Shown: one piece after another, positions 38,816-63,352 of the stretch | Layout: each line of letters starts with the position of its first letter | Position numbering within the stretch: position 1 is the first letter of the stretch | Assembly: GCA_921293015.1 (NCBI GenBank) | Contig: OV121093.1 | Location: forward strand, 2,527,027-2,591,026 | Direction: 5' to 3' | Length of the DNA stretch: 64,000 nucleotides | Source: Phorcus lineatus | Taxonomy: Eukaryota; Mollusca; Gastropoda; Trochida; Trochidae | Notes under the pieces: generated by a model | Told to the model about the DNA's origin: nothing | What the model saw: only the letters and a program-made list of their open reading frames with translations | Database searches by the model: none | Position numbers and translations under genes: made by a program

Positions 38816-39730
38816 TTTCTATAAACCATAAGAATAGCACAAATAGACCTAATGCCGTATGTTTCAAACTATTTTCATTTAAGTAACCACTCTTTCTTAG
38901 TTATTAAACTTATAACATGACAAATTCAACACACCTTTTCGCGAGTTAAAATTTAAAGCTTTTGTTTGACCGCGACACAAAATGCTGTTTAAAACATGTC
39001 GTCACCTCAGGTATGAGAATTCGTCTTCAATAACAACCGCTCTCGCGTGATTTACGACCATTACTTGTCTCTCTAGTAGGTGACCTCATCGTTGTACTTT
39101 ATATGATATTCCTTTAAAAAAATATGTATAAAAAATAATGTTTGATACCGCTTTGATGTCAATAACAATGCACCACTTTCAAATTATTTTACGTCATTGC
39201 TTACGCTATGATCATGGCAACAAACACAACATCTTATTAACATGCCTGTTTAATGTTATTAATTATTATGATTTGGTTTACACTGAAAACCGTCAAAGGA
39301 CTACAAAGATTTCTTGAAAATGTCCACTAACTTTCACGGATATAGGCAAAGGTTTCCATGACAACACACCGAATAACTTCCTGACTAATAAATGCGATAT
39401 TTCCATATCTTTGAAGTTTTTATAATTTAAGATAGTTTCATTTATCTCTAATAAGAATATGTCATAGAGTGTAGGATCGTTAAGTTTCTATAGACTTTAA
39501 ATGCCATGAGATGCATGGAACAATGGCGTTTTGGAACAAGGGAATCTTTGAAGAAGGGATAGTAGCGCGCAATTTTTTTTTAAAGATTTCTTTCCTCAAT
39601 GTTTCCCAAATAAACCTTTGTTTATGCCATATGTATTATACTCAAAGGGTCAGGACTAAGTTATGACGTATTTTAATTTCATTACTCAACATATCATAAT
39701 AGAATATAATTACATAATTCCATTTACATA

Positions 39731-40285
39731 TTATAACAGTTTCAGTAAAACTGAAATGTCATCCGTGTATGCCATCGGAGAGATCTGATCACTTGCAAGG
39801 CGTTCCTTCAGAATAGAGACACGTCCGTCCATATTGGTGTATCGCTTTTTTCTGGCCGCGAGCTGATGTCCAGCTTCAATGTGCACCAACGTGATTTCAT
39901 TTTTATTCCGTTCGTTCTTAAGAAAGTTCAAAGACATTCGGATGACCATTTTTAATCTGCTATCGTCGTCCATGCCAGTCTTCTAAATAGTTGTTGGTTC
40001 TAGGACAGTCAGTTGTGTTGTGGTTCCTTGTTTCTAATGGGAGGTCGCCTTCCATCCAGTTGTTGGTTATGTAGTCGGCGAGTTGATGACACCTCGGATC
40101 GTCAGGCATGTCACCTATTGTTCAGAATATCAACTCATCACCTCGTGTCTTATTAACCCTGTACATGTAGCCACCCATACACAGGTAACGACCGCCTCGA
40201 GAAGCTGGAATGATTGTGAAATTTAACTTTGCATTTGCCATCTCGTAATCAGAAGGTCGCTTCCATCCTCTGTGTTACTTTTATA
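39731..40285 (-). pseudogene. FLYWCH / Mutator-like transposase fossil
   Basis: Read on the minus strand, about 40240-40115 encodes LNFTIIPASRGGRYLCMGGY followed by MYRVNKTRGDELIF, the N-terminal half of a FLYWCH zinc finger. Next comes NNWMEGDLPLETRNHNTTD and CPRTNNYLEDWH, then GHPNVFEL, matching the C-terminal end of MULE-type transposases and the FLYWCH proteins derived from them (pattern RTNNHxEGWH). The last part, 39973-39731, is open: FLKNERNKNEITLVHIEAGH and ISILKERLAS-like sequence to a stop. One stop after the WH motif and a frame change before FLKNERN break it. The middle catalytic part of the transposase is absent between the FLYWCH half and the C-terminal part. Family assignment is from memory. 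Confidence 0.65.
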
Positions 40286-40304
40286 GTAACACTTATCTAT
40301 TTAC

Positions 40305-40412
40305 ACTTAGATCTGAATTGGTGAGCACAATTTCACCATTGTCTAAATTGGTGAACACATTTTCACTAGTGTCTAAATTGGTGAACACATTTTATTATTG
40401 TCTAAATTGGTG
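40305..40412. repeat. ~30-bp tandem repeat, 3.5 copies
   Basis: Units of CTAAATTGGTGAACACATTT with TCACTAGTGT-type ends. Confidence 0.9.
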
Positions 40413-40684
40413 AGTATAAATATGCTATATTTTGGCAGATCTGTTGACAGAACTGTTTCGCACTTAAATATGCTTACTTTAACAATATGTGGATTTCAGT
40501 AACATTTTCTCTTAATGGCAGTCTGTTTCGCATTTTTCCCCGCAAAGTGTGAGTAGAGTAAATCCGAGTTTTTAGTTAACTGCGAAATTAATCCTGTGTT
40601 GAAAAAAACAAGAAACATCAAAGTCTGCCGCCTGTCGACTCTATGCTCCTTTGGATTTTCTAAGTGTCGACTTCCTACTACTCC

Positions 40685-40815
40685 CCCACCAAAAAGACAC
40701 ATTTTAAAGCTTATTGTTTTTTACAGTGACAATATGAAGGTATAACGTCGCAATTATGATCGAAAACCGGACAGTGGCGCGCGTCAAATAGTCAAACGTA
40801 ATTTTGAAGACTTAT
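40685..40815 (+). repeat. dispersed repeat family R1, copy 2
   Basis: Contains AAAAAGACACATTTTAAA, GTGACAATATGAAGG and GATCGAAAACCGGACAGTGG, aligning with 3595-3720. Confidence 0.75.
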
Positions 40816-41327
40816 CTAAAACAGCCAGGAGGGCAGTTAGGAGTTGATAGTGTTTGTTAAGTTATATAACTAGAATCCATGTTATTGGACGTGATATCTA
40901 CACCTCTGTGCACATATAAGGCTGTTTTTAGATTTTCATGCAAGACCAGTATTCGTCATACGTATGTCTTTTGGACATGAAAAGTTAAGATGTTTTGATT
41001 TTATATCACCACATATGACATTTAGGTTCGTATCAAAGGTAAATAATATGTTAATAAATTCACATAGTGGCTCTTTAACTTTTTGCATACTGTTTTTATT
41101 CTTGCTATCATTTATAGAGTAGGAATTCACAGCGGTGTGGTTCCGGAGTTTGGTACAAGTGAATTTGTTTCGTAGTTGTGCCGAACTTAAAGTAAAACAT
41201 AAAATCTGTATTTCAATATTTTTTTAGATTTATCTATCTTTGTAATTATTATATTTCATTTTATTACACAATGAAGTTCAAATTGTTCGCCGTTATTCTG
41301 ATTGGACTTTATAGGCTACTAAGACCT

Positions 41328-41527
41328 NNNNNNNNNNNNNNNNNNNNNNNNNNNNNNNNNNNNNNNNNNNNNNNNNNNNNNNNNNNNNNNNNNNNNNNNN
41401 NNNNNNNNNNNNNNNNNNNNNNNNNNNNNNNNNNNNNNNNNNNNNNNNNNNNNNNNNNNNNNNNNNNNNNNNNNNNNNNNNNNNNNNNNNNNNNNNNNNN
41501 NNNNNNNNNNNNNNNNNNNNNNNNNNN
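41328..41527. other. assembly gap of 200 N
   Basis: Exactly 200 N bases, the kind of fixed-length filler used for scaffold gaps, so its true length is unknown. It lies 722 bases before the first recognised calexcitin exon and could hide the missing N-terminal exon. Confidence 0.98.
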
Positions 41528-42249
41528 GTCCATAAACAATCTTTTTGAATATCGTTTTAGTTGTATAAACAAATTTGCGATGACGTTCCAAAAATAAAAC
41601 CGTTGAAGTTCTGAAGGTAACATGTGTCATTCAGACAAAACTCAGAGTTTTCCATGCTTTTAGGTTTGTTCAGCACATATTAGATGTCAATCCAAACTTA
41701 AGTAAAAGAAAATGAAGAACTGAAGTAGACGAAAGGGGTCATATTTTCGAAATTTCGATCTAATGTTCCATATCGAGTCACAATCACATTGACTAAGTGC
41801 AACGAAACAAACATGACTAATGTTTAAAGCATTTAATAGCGTATAAAGGATTTTATTGAGAAAAATAAAAATAAGTGTTTTCGAAATTTAGAGCCCTGGT
41901 CACTTCAATGACCTTCCAAAACTTTTACGGTTAATTGTTAGTTATGATAAACATTGGCTTAAAGAAGAATGCATCTGCACATCTGTATGTGGGAATTGAA
42001 CACTTTTTCGCAATGCCACGATACCTCAAAGGTATCCCTAATTACATGATATTTGCACTAGTATACCCAGGTACGTGAACAAAAACAGACGTGGGTGACA
42101 ACATACTCTGAAGTTTGGACTCTTGGTAGTGATGGATGGAAAGAACTCATGACAATTGTACTATTAGTCTCATGAACAAAAAACCTTATCGATACATCTT
42201 GCTTAGGTTCGGAAAGTTGGCTTAATTGTTTTTCGATCTTATATTTCAG

Positions 42250-55014
<12,765 letters not shown>

Positions 55015-57885
55015 ATTTGAGGAGGAAGTAGCTGTTATGTTTTCTCACATGCGCATGTGCAGTGATGGGTACATCCGGGTTGTTGAGTACGATTGTTGGC
55101 GGGAAGAGGAGGGATGAACATGAGGACTTGGTAGCGCTGTTTGAAACGTGGGGGAATCAAAAGAGAGCCTTGTCTATTTAGTAAAGTGTCTGTATGACTG
55201 ATGACTCACAATGTAAACTTTTCTATGTAACCTTTTCATATCTGATTTTGACTTACCGCACGACAGGTAGTAATGAAATGTAATCAGTCAGGTCTTGGTG
55301 TAGATGAATTGTTATCTCACAGTGGTCAAACTCTCCATCTAAAGAAAAACACGTAATCGGCGCCAAACAATGAACTGTGTGTAGCGTTTGTCTTTGTCCA
55401 TGGCGACAAAATATAGATAAATTTAGATATACATTCCTTTTATTATTGTTTTGTGCTATTTGAGTATGATTCACAAATTGATTTCCATTACGATAGTATT
55501 CTTAAACATAAAATGTATACTGAAATAATTGTCTTTTAGATTTATTATTATATCAATAATATACCAGTCTTACATTTCCTTTATGGAGGATCCCCGAGTA
55601 TTTAGTTAGAAGTTTGGACACGCTGAGATAACGTTCCATCAACATTTTGAGTGGATTGGGTCATATTTTCCATATTTTGTACCAGTAGTCCTACAGGTCG
55701 ATGACATAGTCTAGACGTCTACTCGTGTAGGGTGACTATAGTGAAGCATGTAGTGTGGACCAATTAATGGCTGAAGATCGGTTCCATAAAACAACAAAAG
55801 ATATTTGATTGAAAATTTAATGTTATTCGTTTGCTTTTAATCGCTTACTTGTAGAGTATTTACCTGAATTTAAGTGGTTATTATTTTTGTGTCGGAACTC
55901 CATAAGGTTGTATGAGGCGTTATCAATATGCTTTATTTGCTTATGTGATAGTTTTTTTTATTGAATTCAATTGTCAGTTGTTTGTGTCGTTACTCCTTTA
56001 GGCACTTGAGGCGTTCTATAAAAACTTAAACATTTCGTATCATTGATATTCAATGCCTAATTCGTGGTGAGAATGTGTACCATCGTTCAACTTTTGTCAA
56101 CTAAGTAAATATAAGTATTTTAGATTAAATTAGAAAAATTAAAATGGGTAATTATTTTACTGGAACAGGATGATACTGGATATATATTAATTTTGGAAAT
56201 TGTGTTTACCATTTCAAAAAGAATGTGACAAATTTAAAAACAATGTCGCGTCTGGAATAAGCTCTTGTTTGTTAATGGCAAATGTCCTTTGGAGTTTTGA
56301 CAAAATTTTGTAGAACATTCCAGGAATTTGCTATTAAAATAATGAAGGTGTCAGAAGTTTGAAACAACTACCAAATCTATGTATTTCATGTTGAAATTAT
56401 CACGTTACAGTGTACACATCGGAGAAAGATTTTCGGTATCATTGGCCCTATTTTCGTGCTGTAATACTTAATACTTAATACTTAAGGTTATATCTCGACT
56501 CTACCAGAGAGCTGTTTTAAAGTTATCGAGAATTAGATGAACGTTGCTATGCCATGAGGAAAGAAATAGATCTTCACATAGAATACCAAACAAGCTATAT
56601 AAATCACCACACAAGCTATATAAATCCCGGACCTTGACCCCAAGGGATAGTAATTGACCCTGTAGAGGACATTTTGAATAACCAAATTATTGTCCATATG
56701 GTAAACATAACCAGTGTCCTGTTTCCATATGAGCACATGTGCAAACATTACTTTTGCCTAGCAGGTATTGTTACGACGCGAGTATTTCGTTTGTTACGTT
56801 GAAAAGGTTGTTCGTGACGTCACTTCGGCAGGCAGTCACCAAAGAAACAGGTTATTTTCAGGCGATATTTATATATTCATGGAATCAGATGAGAATTACA
56901 GAACTATTACACTCGAAAATGTGCCAAATGAATTTGACGAAATTCGTGCTAAAACCTTCGTTTTCGTAATAAAAACACCTAATGGTAAGAAGTGTGTGAC
57001 TCCTTTCATCGGTTAAAGAGTGAAAATGAATATGACTTTATGAAAGTGAGTGGAGTCCTTCAAAAGAGCAGTGCTTGACTGATTTTTACCCATGTGTGAT
57101 CAAGTTTCTGTCCCAAAATTGTTAACCCATCCTTCAAATAATCGTTTCGTCATTTCGATCTACAAATAGTTAGTAATTATGAGATTGCTTGAATTATCTG
57201 TTAATACATGTATTTGCTTTTGTTTTGATGTTTGTTTTTTGTATGATGGCAGTTCAAATATTTATTTCATATTGTGTTAAATTTTGACTTGAATGATGCA
57301 CTCTACCCAAGAAATCGATAGATGTAGGAATTTTTTAAAAATGTTATATTTTTTCCCTTTCGAAAGAATAAATGTGTAAAATCAGCATTTTTAATATATT
57401 AAAGGAAATTTAATTAAAACGTTTGAAATACATGTGGTTCCAACACAACATTTTTGTGATTCTGATATGTGATGGAGTGATAGAAAAATGACCAACCATT
57501 TGCTCCATATACACTGTATAAATTTGTTACCCAGAAGAGTCTTATACAAGGGGTCACCCTTACAAGTTACATGTTACAAGATGAGACAGAACGATCCATG
57601 GTTTCGTTATCAACAAATTCCTGTTTCCAGTTGAAAGGTTCATATATCGTTAAGTATGTAGAACGCACCAAACAGTGTTGTTTTAGTGAAGCATATTCTA
57701 CAGCTCATGTTCTATTAAATTCTCTCATTCTAATTGTCCTCGTTGTTATTAATTCTGTTATATTGCGAGAAGGCGAAATTTGCTTACGAACAGCTGCAGA
57801 AAGACTGACAATGCCACAATCACTAGGCAAATATCTACAAGGCATGAAGGAATGAAGTCATTGAAGGGTAATTGAAAGTAACACA
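55015..57885 (+). other. 3' flank of the calexcitin-like gene
   Basis: Expected 3' UTR followed by intergenic DNA. Candidate poly(A) signals are scattered (an AATAAA at 57368) but none can be assigned. Open frames here lack family motifs. Confidence 0.5.
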
Positions 57886-57889
57886 CACA

Positions 57890-58154
57890 TATATAAATTT
57901 GGTAACCGCTTTAACGTTAGAAAATTAAACTTTTTTTATTGTAGTATAAATCATACAGAAACCGTAATATATACCACCTTATTCGTATAGGACAAGTAAG
58001 GGCAATGATTTAAAGCAAGAGTAAGGAGGTGGTTAATGAAACAGGGAGCATGGACTGTGCCTAACAAACCCATGTAGCCACAGAAATGAGTCCTTCAGAC
58101 ATATTCCAATTTTTAAAATTGGAATAAGTATCTATTAAATCACTCTTAAAAAAT
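57890..58154. repeat. dispersed repeat R3, copy 1
   Basis: About 265 bases from TAAATTTGGTAACCGCTTTA to TCACTCTTAAAAAATAT, including the small hairpin ATTCCAATTTTTAAAATTGG. It aligns with 60029-60302 in the same orientation at high identity. Confidence 0.88.
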
Positions 58155-58204
58155 ATATATATAAGGTAAAATTCTATGGATAACACCTTCTTTTGAGAAA
58201 CGTT

Positions 58205-58552
58205 TTATAGCATATGCTTACTCTTCAACGGATGGGAAGGGAAGAACAACAAAATTGGATACAAACATACATATACGCATAGCAAGGGGACAATTTTAAC
58301 ATCTTTCAGTGAGTATCTAAAACGTAGCTGTTGCCACCCAGAAGAGAGTAAACAGGTCCGGGAAATGAGTGATAGAGGAAGAGAGACAAAAATTATTGAG
58401 AGAACACAGAAGAATTTTAACAACCTCGAGGGAATGTCTAAAACGTGGATGAAGCAACCCAGTAGAGAGCAAACTTAGGAGGGAAGAGAGTGATAGAGGA
58501 ACAGAGACAAAAAAAATTATTGGGAGAACACAGAAAAATTTTAACAACCCAG
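58205..58552. repeat. ~113-bp tandem repeat, 3 copies
   Basis: Units share GAGAACACAGAAGAATTTTA, TGTCTAAAACGTGGATGAAG and GAGTGATAGAGGAA. The first unit is the most diverged. Confidence 0.88.
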
Positions 58553-58792
58553 GTTTCGTGTGGACTCTACCATTTAACGTGTTCAGCTTGGTTTCACCTG
58601 CTCGGAGTAAAAATACTGAGGAAACTCAACCAGAGAGATAAGAGATGTAAAAGAACAACATTATTCATAAAGTGTCACGCACTTATTAAAGTGTCAGGCC
58701 AAAAGTGGCATTTGCGACATTTGAATTATCAAGAAACAGGTTACACATACTGGTTATATGTTAAATATAAATATCATAGAATATAATACATG

Positions 58793-59345
58793 TAAGATAA
58801 GATAAGATAAGATAATACTTTATTATCCCGGAGGAAATTTGTTTTACATCAAAACGGCCTCGTACATAGATGGCTCACATTGTCCAACTATAAACAAAAC
58901 ATCATGTAAAGAATATGACACATCAATAACAGCAACATATAGCTTACAGTAGGATATAGATATTCAAAGAATAACAGGCTGAATAGTATTAATACTTAGT
59001 ACTAGAAATTTCTAAACATTTATTCATTTCACAAATACTTGCTGGTATGAAGGAATGACGGGCTCTGTTCGTTTTTAACGAAGGTAGCCGAAAGCGACGT
59101 CCAGAAGGAAGCAGTTCGAAATGATGTGATAGTATATGGGAGCTACTTTCAAGTGACTTTCATTTATATACATACACAATCCCCCACCCGTTACCTTTTC
59201 CGTAATACACAAGTCTCTATCCATGCGAATCGGTTGTCCAAATCCGGAGAGAGTAAGTGATCCTGTGTTCACGCTGTCATTGAGCCATGTTTCCGTAAAG
59301 CACAGAACACAACTTTCCCGTATTCTTTTCCATGTATTCATACAT
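58793..59345 (-). mobile_element. internally deleted LINE (CR1/Rex-like)
   Basis: On the minus strand, 59341-59150 encodes ESCVLCFTETWLNDSVNTGS and onward to GGGLCMYINESHLK, part of the endonuclease domain of non-LTR retrotransposons (FTETWL carries a catalytic Glu). Directly after, in another frame, 59126-58989 encodes HHFELLPSGRRFRLPSLKTN and RARHSFIPASI before a stop, which matches the extreme C-terminal end of the reverse-transcriptase protein of such elements. Thus almost the whole reverse transcriptase is missing. The 3' UTR contains CAAATTTCCTCCGGGATAAT and TAAAGTATT and ends in a TCTTA repeat at 58793-58815, the usual simple-repeat tail. Confidence 0.8.
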
Positions 59346-59640
59346 GAATTTTACGCACGCTTCAAGGTCCGTCAGCTGTATAAGTACTCCGGTGAGGCAA
59401 CACAGTACATGTAGGCTTGTATGGTAAATGGCTGACTTATAATAAATATTGTTCAAAGAAAATACAGCTCATTTACTACTGTTGGTGACACCAAGGTAAC
59501 ATTTATTTCCAAGGTAACATTTATTTACAAAAAAGCGGACATACTGTGAATAATGATAAGGGCATCAAACTTCATTGTTCGAAAACATTATACAGAATAT
59601 TTAAGACCAACTGTCTGGTGTACTAATTACTCGATGGCAA

Positions 59641-59820
59641 ATAGTGCAATGCTATACTGAATTTCAGCGCAGTACAACCCATGGTTCGCTAGTTCCTGCC
59701 GATGCTCGCAGGTTTCTCCGCATTGCATAGCAACAATACTGTTTACGGTCTTTCTCCATGCAATAATAAAATCAGCCGTGATATATATAAAAGTGAAACA
59801 TTCTTGAAAGCGGCGTTAAA
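59641..59820 (+). mobile_element. SINE family S1, 5'-truncated copy
   Basis: Contains the body from TGCAATGCTATACTGAATTT to the tail TTCTTGAAAGCGGCGTTAAA; head missing. Confidence 0.85.
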
Positions 59821-60028
59821 AGGTCAATCATAACTTCCAGTCTGCTGCAACATAATAAGCCCAGTGTTGTTTGTTAGTGCCATGTTTTTTCTTGGTAACA
59901 TTTGGTGGAAAGTTCCTTCCTATTTTCGCTTCACACTCATTGAGTGAACTGTCATCCAACTTAAAATATGCTCCATCATATGACTCATTCAGATCCCAGC
60001 TCAGGACGTATTGGTTCAGATATTACAA

Positions 60029-60302
60029 TAAACTGTAAATTTGGTAACCGCTTTAACGTTAAAAAATTAAACTTTTGTTTTTATTGTAGTAAAAATCATA
60101 CAGAAACCGTAATATATACCACCTTATTCGTATAGGACAAGTAAAGGCAATGATTTAAAGCAAAAGTAACGCAGTGGTTAATGAAACAGGGAGCATGGGT
60201 TGTGCCTAATAAACCCATGTAGCCACAGAAATTAAACCTTCAGACATATTACAATTTTTAAAATTGGAATAAGTATCTATTAAATCACTCTATAAAAAAT
60301 AT
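60029..60302. repeat. dispersed repeat R3, copy 2
   Basis: Counterpart of 57890-58154, 2.14 kb away, direct orientation. A four-base insertion and some 10-15 substitutions by eye separate the copies. Confidence 0.88.
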
Positions 60303-60440
60303 CCCGTCCTCATTTTGTTTACTGCGTAATCTTCAATATCGACCTTTTAAGATAGTTTTTACGGACCGACTTCAACAAACCACGACTTAAGGAGCAATTG
60401 AAAAATAGATGTACAAAAAGTTCTCTTTAAGGTAATATAA

Positions 60441-60472
60441 CGACGATGATGATGATGATGATGATGATGAGG
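60441..60472. repeat. GAT trinucleotide microsatellite
   Basis: A pure run of about 9 GAT units, next to the target duplication of the SINE at 60483-60737. Confidence 0.95.
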
Positions 60473-60482
60473 TTTACAAGAA

Positions 60483-60737
60483 AGGCAAGGTGAGGTGATA
60501 TGTGATGATATGTGAGGTGATGATGTGGCTATGCATTGCGGTGAAACCTGCGAGCATCGGCCGGAACTAGCGAACCATGGGTGGTACTGCACTGAAATTC
60601 AATGTAGCATTGCACCCAAACCTGACTGCGTTTAGAACAGTTCTCTACTGCAGACAATGTTGCCGAGCCCCTGGCGGGATTCGAAGCACGGACCTCTTGC
60701 TCCGAAGACGAACTCGCTAACCGCGCTATCCGACCCC
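60483..60737 (-). mobile_element. SINE family S1, copy with shortened tail
   Basis: Minus orientation; the head region (CGGGATTCGAAGCACGGACC, CGCTAACCGCGCTATCCGAC) is at the right. The tail is altered to GGTGATATGTGATGATATGTG. An 8-bp direct repeat TACAAGAA at 60475-60482 and 60738-60745 flanks it. Confidence 0.87.
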
Positions 60738-60799
60738 TACAAGAATTGCAACAGAAACGTTTTAGACTGACTGAAAAAGCGTCTCTTGACAAAACCTTA

Positions 60800-62060
60800 A
60801 GGCAACCAAACAGCTATTGATGGAAGGCGCTACTGACAAACAAACCAATTATATCAATCCAAAGTTTTTACAAATCAATGAATGAAGCATAAAATTGCTC
60901 TGTAAAGTAAACGATCGATAATGACAGAATAAAGAACTTTGTAATGACAAAAAACAAGCAACTGTCCGAGAGGATATTCGGATCGTTCTGTAAAGCGCGC
61001 TGCTCAGGGGGAAAACGCACAATAGATCGATCTTACACCAATGAATCATATGGGTTGATTGGGAGTTTTAATAACGATGTTTTTCCAATCGAATTTTCAA
61101 AGTTCTAAAGTTCCTACAATGGTTTCTGAAAGGAATCAATTAACCTAAAGAATATGACAATAATGAAGACTATCTTTATGAAATGTAAGTAGTAGGCACT
61201 TGAATATCAAAATCTTTATTTATGTGGCGATTGTTTGATTATACATATTCTTTATTTTTGCCTGTAATACAATATATATAAATGAAAATAAATAAATAAA
61301 TTATTTGCCGTATGGCAAGAAAAGACAATGTTTAACTAGCAGACACCCTAGAGGTAGGAAATTGATGAGTGGGAGGTTTACAGTAGGCTTAACTTAATAT
61401 CTTGATCACAAAGGTAAAAAAAATAATTTTGAACTCAAAGTATAACTATCTGAGCTTTGAATAATTGTGACATCAAACCAGGACATCGCGTACAAATAAA
61501 CCAATTATATCAATTCATTGTTATTACCAGCCAGTCAATGGACCATTGCCCTGTGGTCGTAGTCTGGGAGTACGATCAATAATGGCAGACAAAAGAATAA
61601 TCGTTTTTGATTTAGTAAAATACAAGCAATTGTCTTCATAAAACCCTGTATTGCTCCCTCAAGGTAGCTACTCAAAGAACTAATGCACAATCAACCAATC
61701 GAAAGGGTCGCGTACCGATCCGTCGAATTTCTACAGTCTTACAAAACCAACTCGAAGGAACGGTACTGTGATCTTTAACATTAATTGGCTTGCATAACCT
61801 GTGGAAATAACAGAGTAAGACAAAACCGTTGTCTCGGCCAATTTATTCTTAATTTGAAGAAGTATTTGGCTTTCCTTTCATGGATACGATTTCTCATAGA
61901 TATTAGATTTACGTTGTATACATACGTTAAAGATTACAGATACATTAAATAGCGGTCATTTGTGTTAATTGATCGTCACTCGAAAGTTTGAAATTTCCAA
62001 AAGCATGTTATTTTTTTACATTGATTACTACTTAGAAACGTCATACCATGTTGAAGTATT
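60800..62060. other. stretch without recognised features
   Basis: AT-rich; no coding domain, RNA gene or array recognised. ACAAACAAACCAATTATATCAATC near 60836 recurs in altered form near 61493. Confidence 0.45.
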
Positions 62061-62065
62061 TGACT

Positions 62066-62275
62066 TTTAAAGATTACATATTCTATAGTTTTGCCACAGT
62101 CTGTTATTTCGAATTCGGAGAAGAATGCAACGCGTACAGTTGGTTATATAAAGGATGTTAGGCTCAGTGTTAGTCCAGGAACATGGGGCAGTGACTTTCA
62201 AGTCAGACAGACATACAGTTGTTCATCAAAGTGCCACATGTATGTAGACATATAAAATAAATTTACAAATGTTGT
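62066..62275. repeat. direct repeat X, left copy
   Basis: About 205 bases from CTATAGTTTTGCCACAGTCT to CATATAAAATAAATTTACAA, about 98 percent identical by eye to 62498-62700. Confidence 0.93.
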
Positions 62276-62279
62276 ATTG

Positions 62280-62490
62280 ATGTCCTTTAGGCCAAAAGCC
62301 TCGTATTACTAGCTATCTAACCAGCCAATGAGACGACTCGCATCCAGCAACAGCGGCACAACCCGGATGGAAAATTCCCTTAAGTTCAAAAGTTTAGCTT
62401 CAAGCTCCTTGGATAACGACATTTCATTGGCTTATACAATAACATGTGAGCACGGTCACGAACATCAAGCCGCTCCAGCCATACGGGGGA
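62280..62490 (-). mobile_element. core of the Mutator-type MITE without terminal repeats
   Basis: The reverse complement runs from CGTATGGCTGGAGCGGCTTG through TTGTGCCGCTGTTGCTGGAT to CGAGGCTTTTGGCCTAAAGG, matching the interior of the element at 8609-8940 (about 8690-8882). Both ~60-bp terminal repeats are absent and copies of repeat X abut the core instead. Confidence 0.85.
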
Positions 62491-62497
62491 TTTTTTA

Positions 62498-62700
62498 AAA
62501 TTACATTTTCTATAGTTTTGCCACAGTCTGTTATTTCGAATTCGGAGAAGAATGCAACGCGTACAGTTGGTTAGATAAAGGATGTTAGGCTCAGTGTTAG
62601 TCCAGGAACATGGGGCAGTGACTTTCAAGTCAGACAGACATACAGTTGTTCATCAAAGTGCCACATGTATGTAGACATATAAAATGAATTTACAAAAGTT
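62498..62700. repeat. direct repeat X, right copy
   Basis: Counterpart of 62066-62275, offset 427 bases, only about four differences in 205 bases. Confidence 0.93.
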
Positions 62701-63027
62701 GTTATTGCCTTCATATGGTTCAATGGTACATTAATGAGAAGAAGAATTTTAAAGAGATGCTTTACCAAAGGCGATTCGAACTTCGATGACAGAGATTAAA
62801 ACATGAAATAATTCATAAAACTTATTGTAGATAATTCAAAATGCTTAAAAAAAGAAAACGACAACTTTAGATATCAGTAATAAGAGTTGTTACATGTAAA
62901 ACGTCTTAGAAAAATGCGATCTTTTTAAATAAGAAAGTTTGCTTTGAATTTGTATTTCCTATGTAAAGCAAAGCGAATATTTAGGCGATAGGCTTACATA
63001 TCCTTAAACATATCAAAATATTTCAAT

Positions 63028-63352
63028 TAGGTCATTAACAAGATATATCTATATATCAATAAGGTCATTTTCAAGATATATCTATAAATCAATAAGGTCA
63101 TTTTCAAGATACATTTATATATCAATAAGGTCATTTTCAAGATATATCTATATATCAATAAGGTCATTTTCAAGATATATCTATAAATCAATAAGGTCAT
63201 TTTCAAGATACATTTATATATCAATAAGGTCATTTTCAAGATATATCTATATATCAATAAGGTCATTTTCAAGATATATCTATATATCAATAAGGTCATT
63301 TTCAAGATATATCTATATATCAATAAGGTCATTTTCAAGATACATTTATATA
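63028..63352. repeat. 33-bp minisatellite
   Basis: About 10 units of AATAAGGTCATTTTCAAGAT plus ATATCTATATATC; ATACATTTATATATC variants recur every third or fourth unit. The Tc1-like element at the window end is inserted at its right border. Confidence 0.95.

Noticed and set aside
41271-41327. MKFKLFAVILIGLYRLL, a signal-peptide-like start running into the N gap
   Set aside because: Only 19 codons are visible before the gap, there is no clear cleavage site, and calexcitins are cytosolic. It could be chance in AT-rich DNA.
36500-42249. Search for the first calexcitin exon (Met to FF or FY with a split Asp codon)
   Set aside because: No stretch with a start, about 22 family-like residues, a final G and a good donor was found.
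56768-57016. 82-codon frame ending KTPNGKKCVTPFIG
   Set aside because: Looks moderately protein-like but no family was recognised, and it is probably non-coding 3' flank.
57571-57855. 94-codon frame with one hydrophobic segment
   Set aside because: No recognised motif, no splice context, and chance frames of this size occur often in this window.
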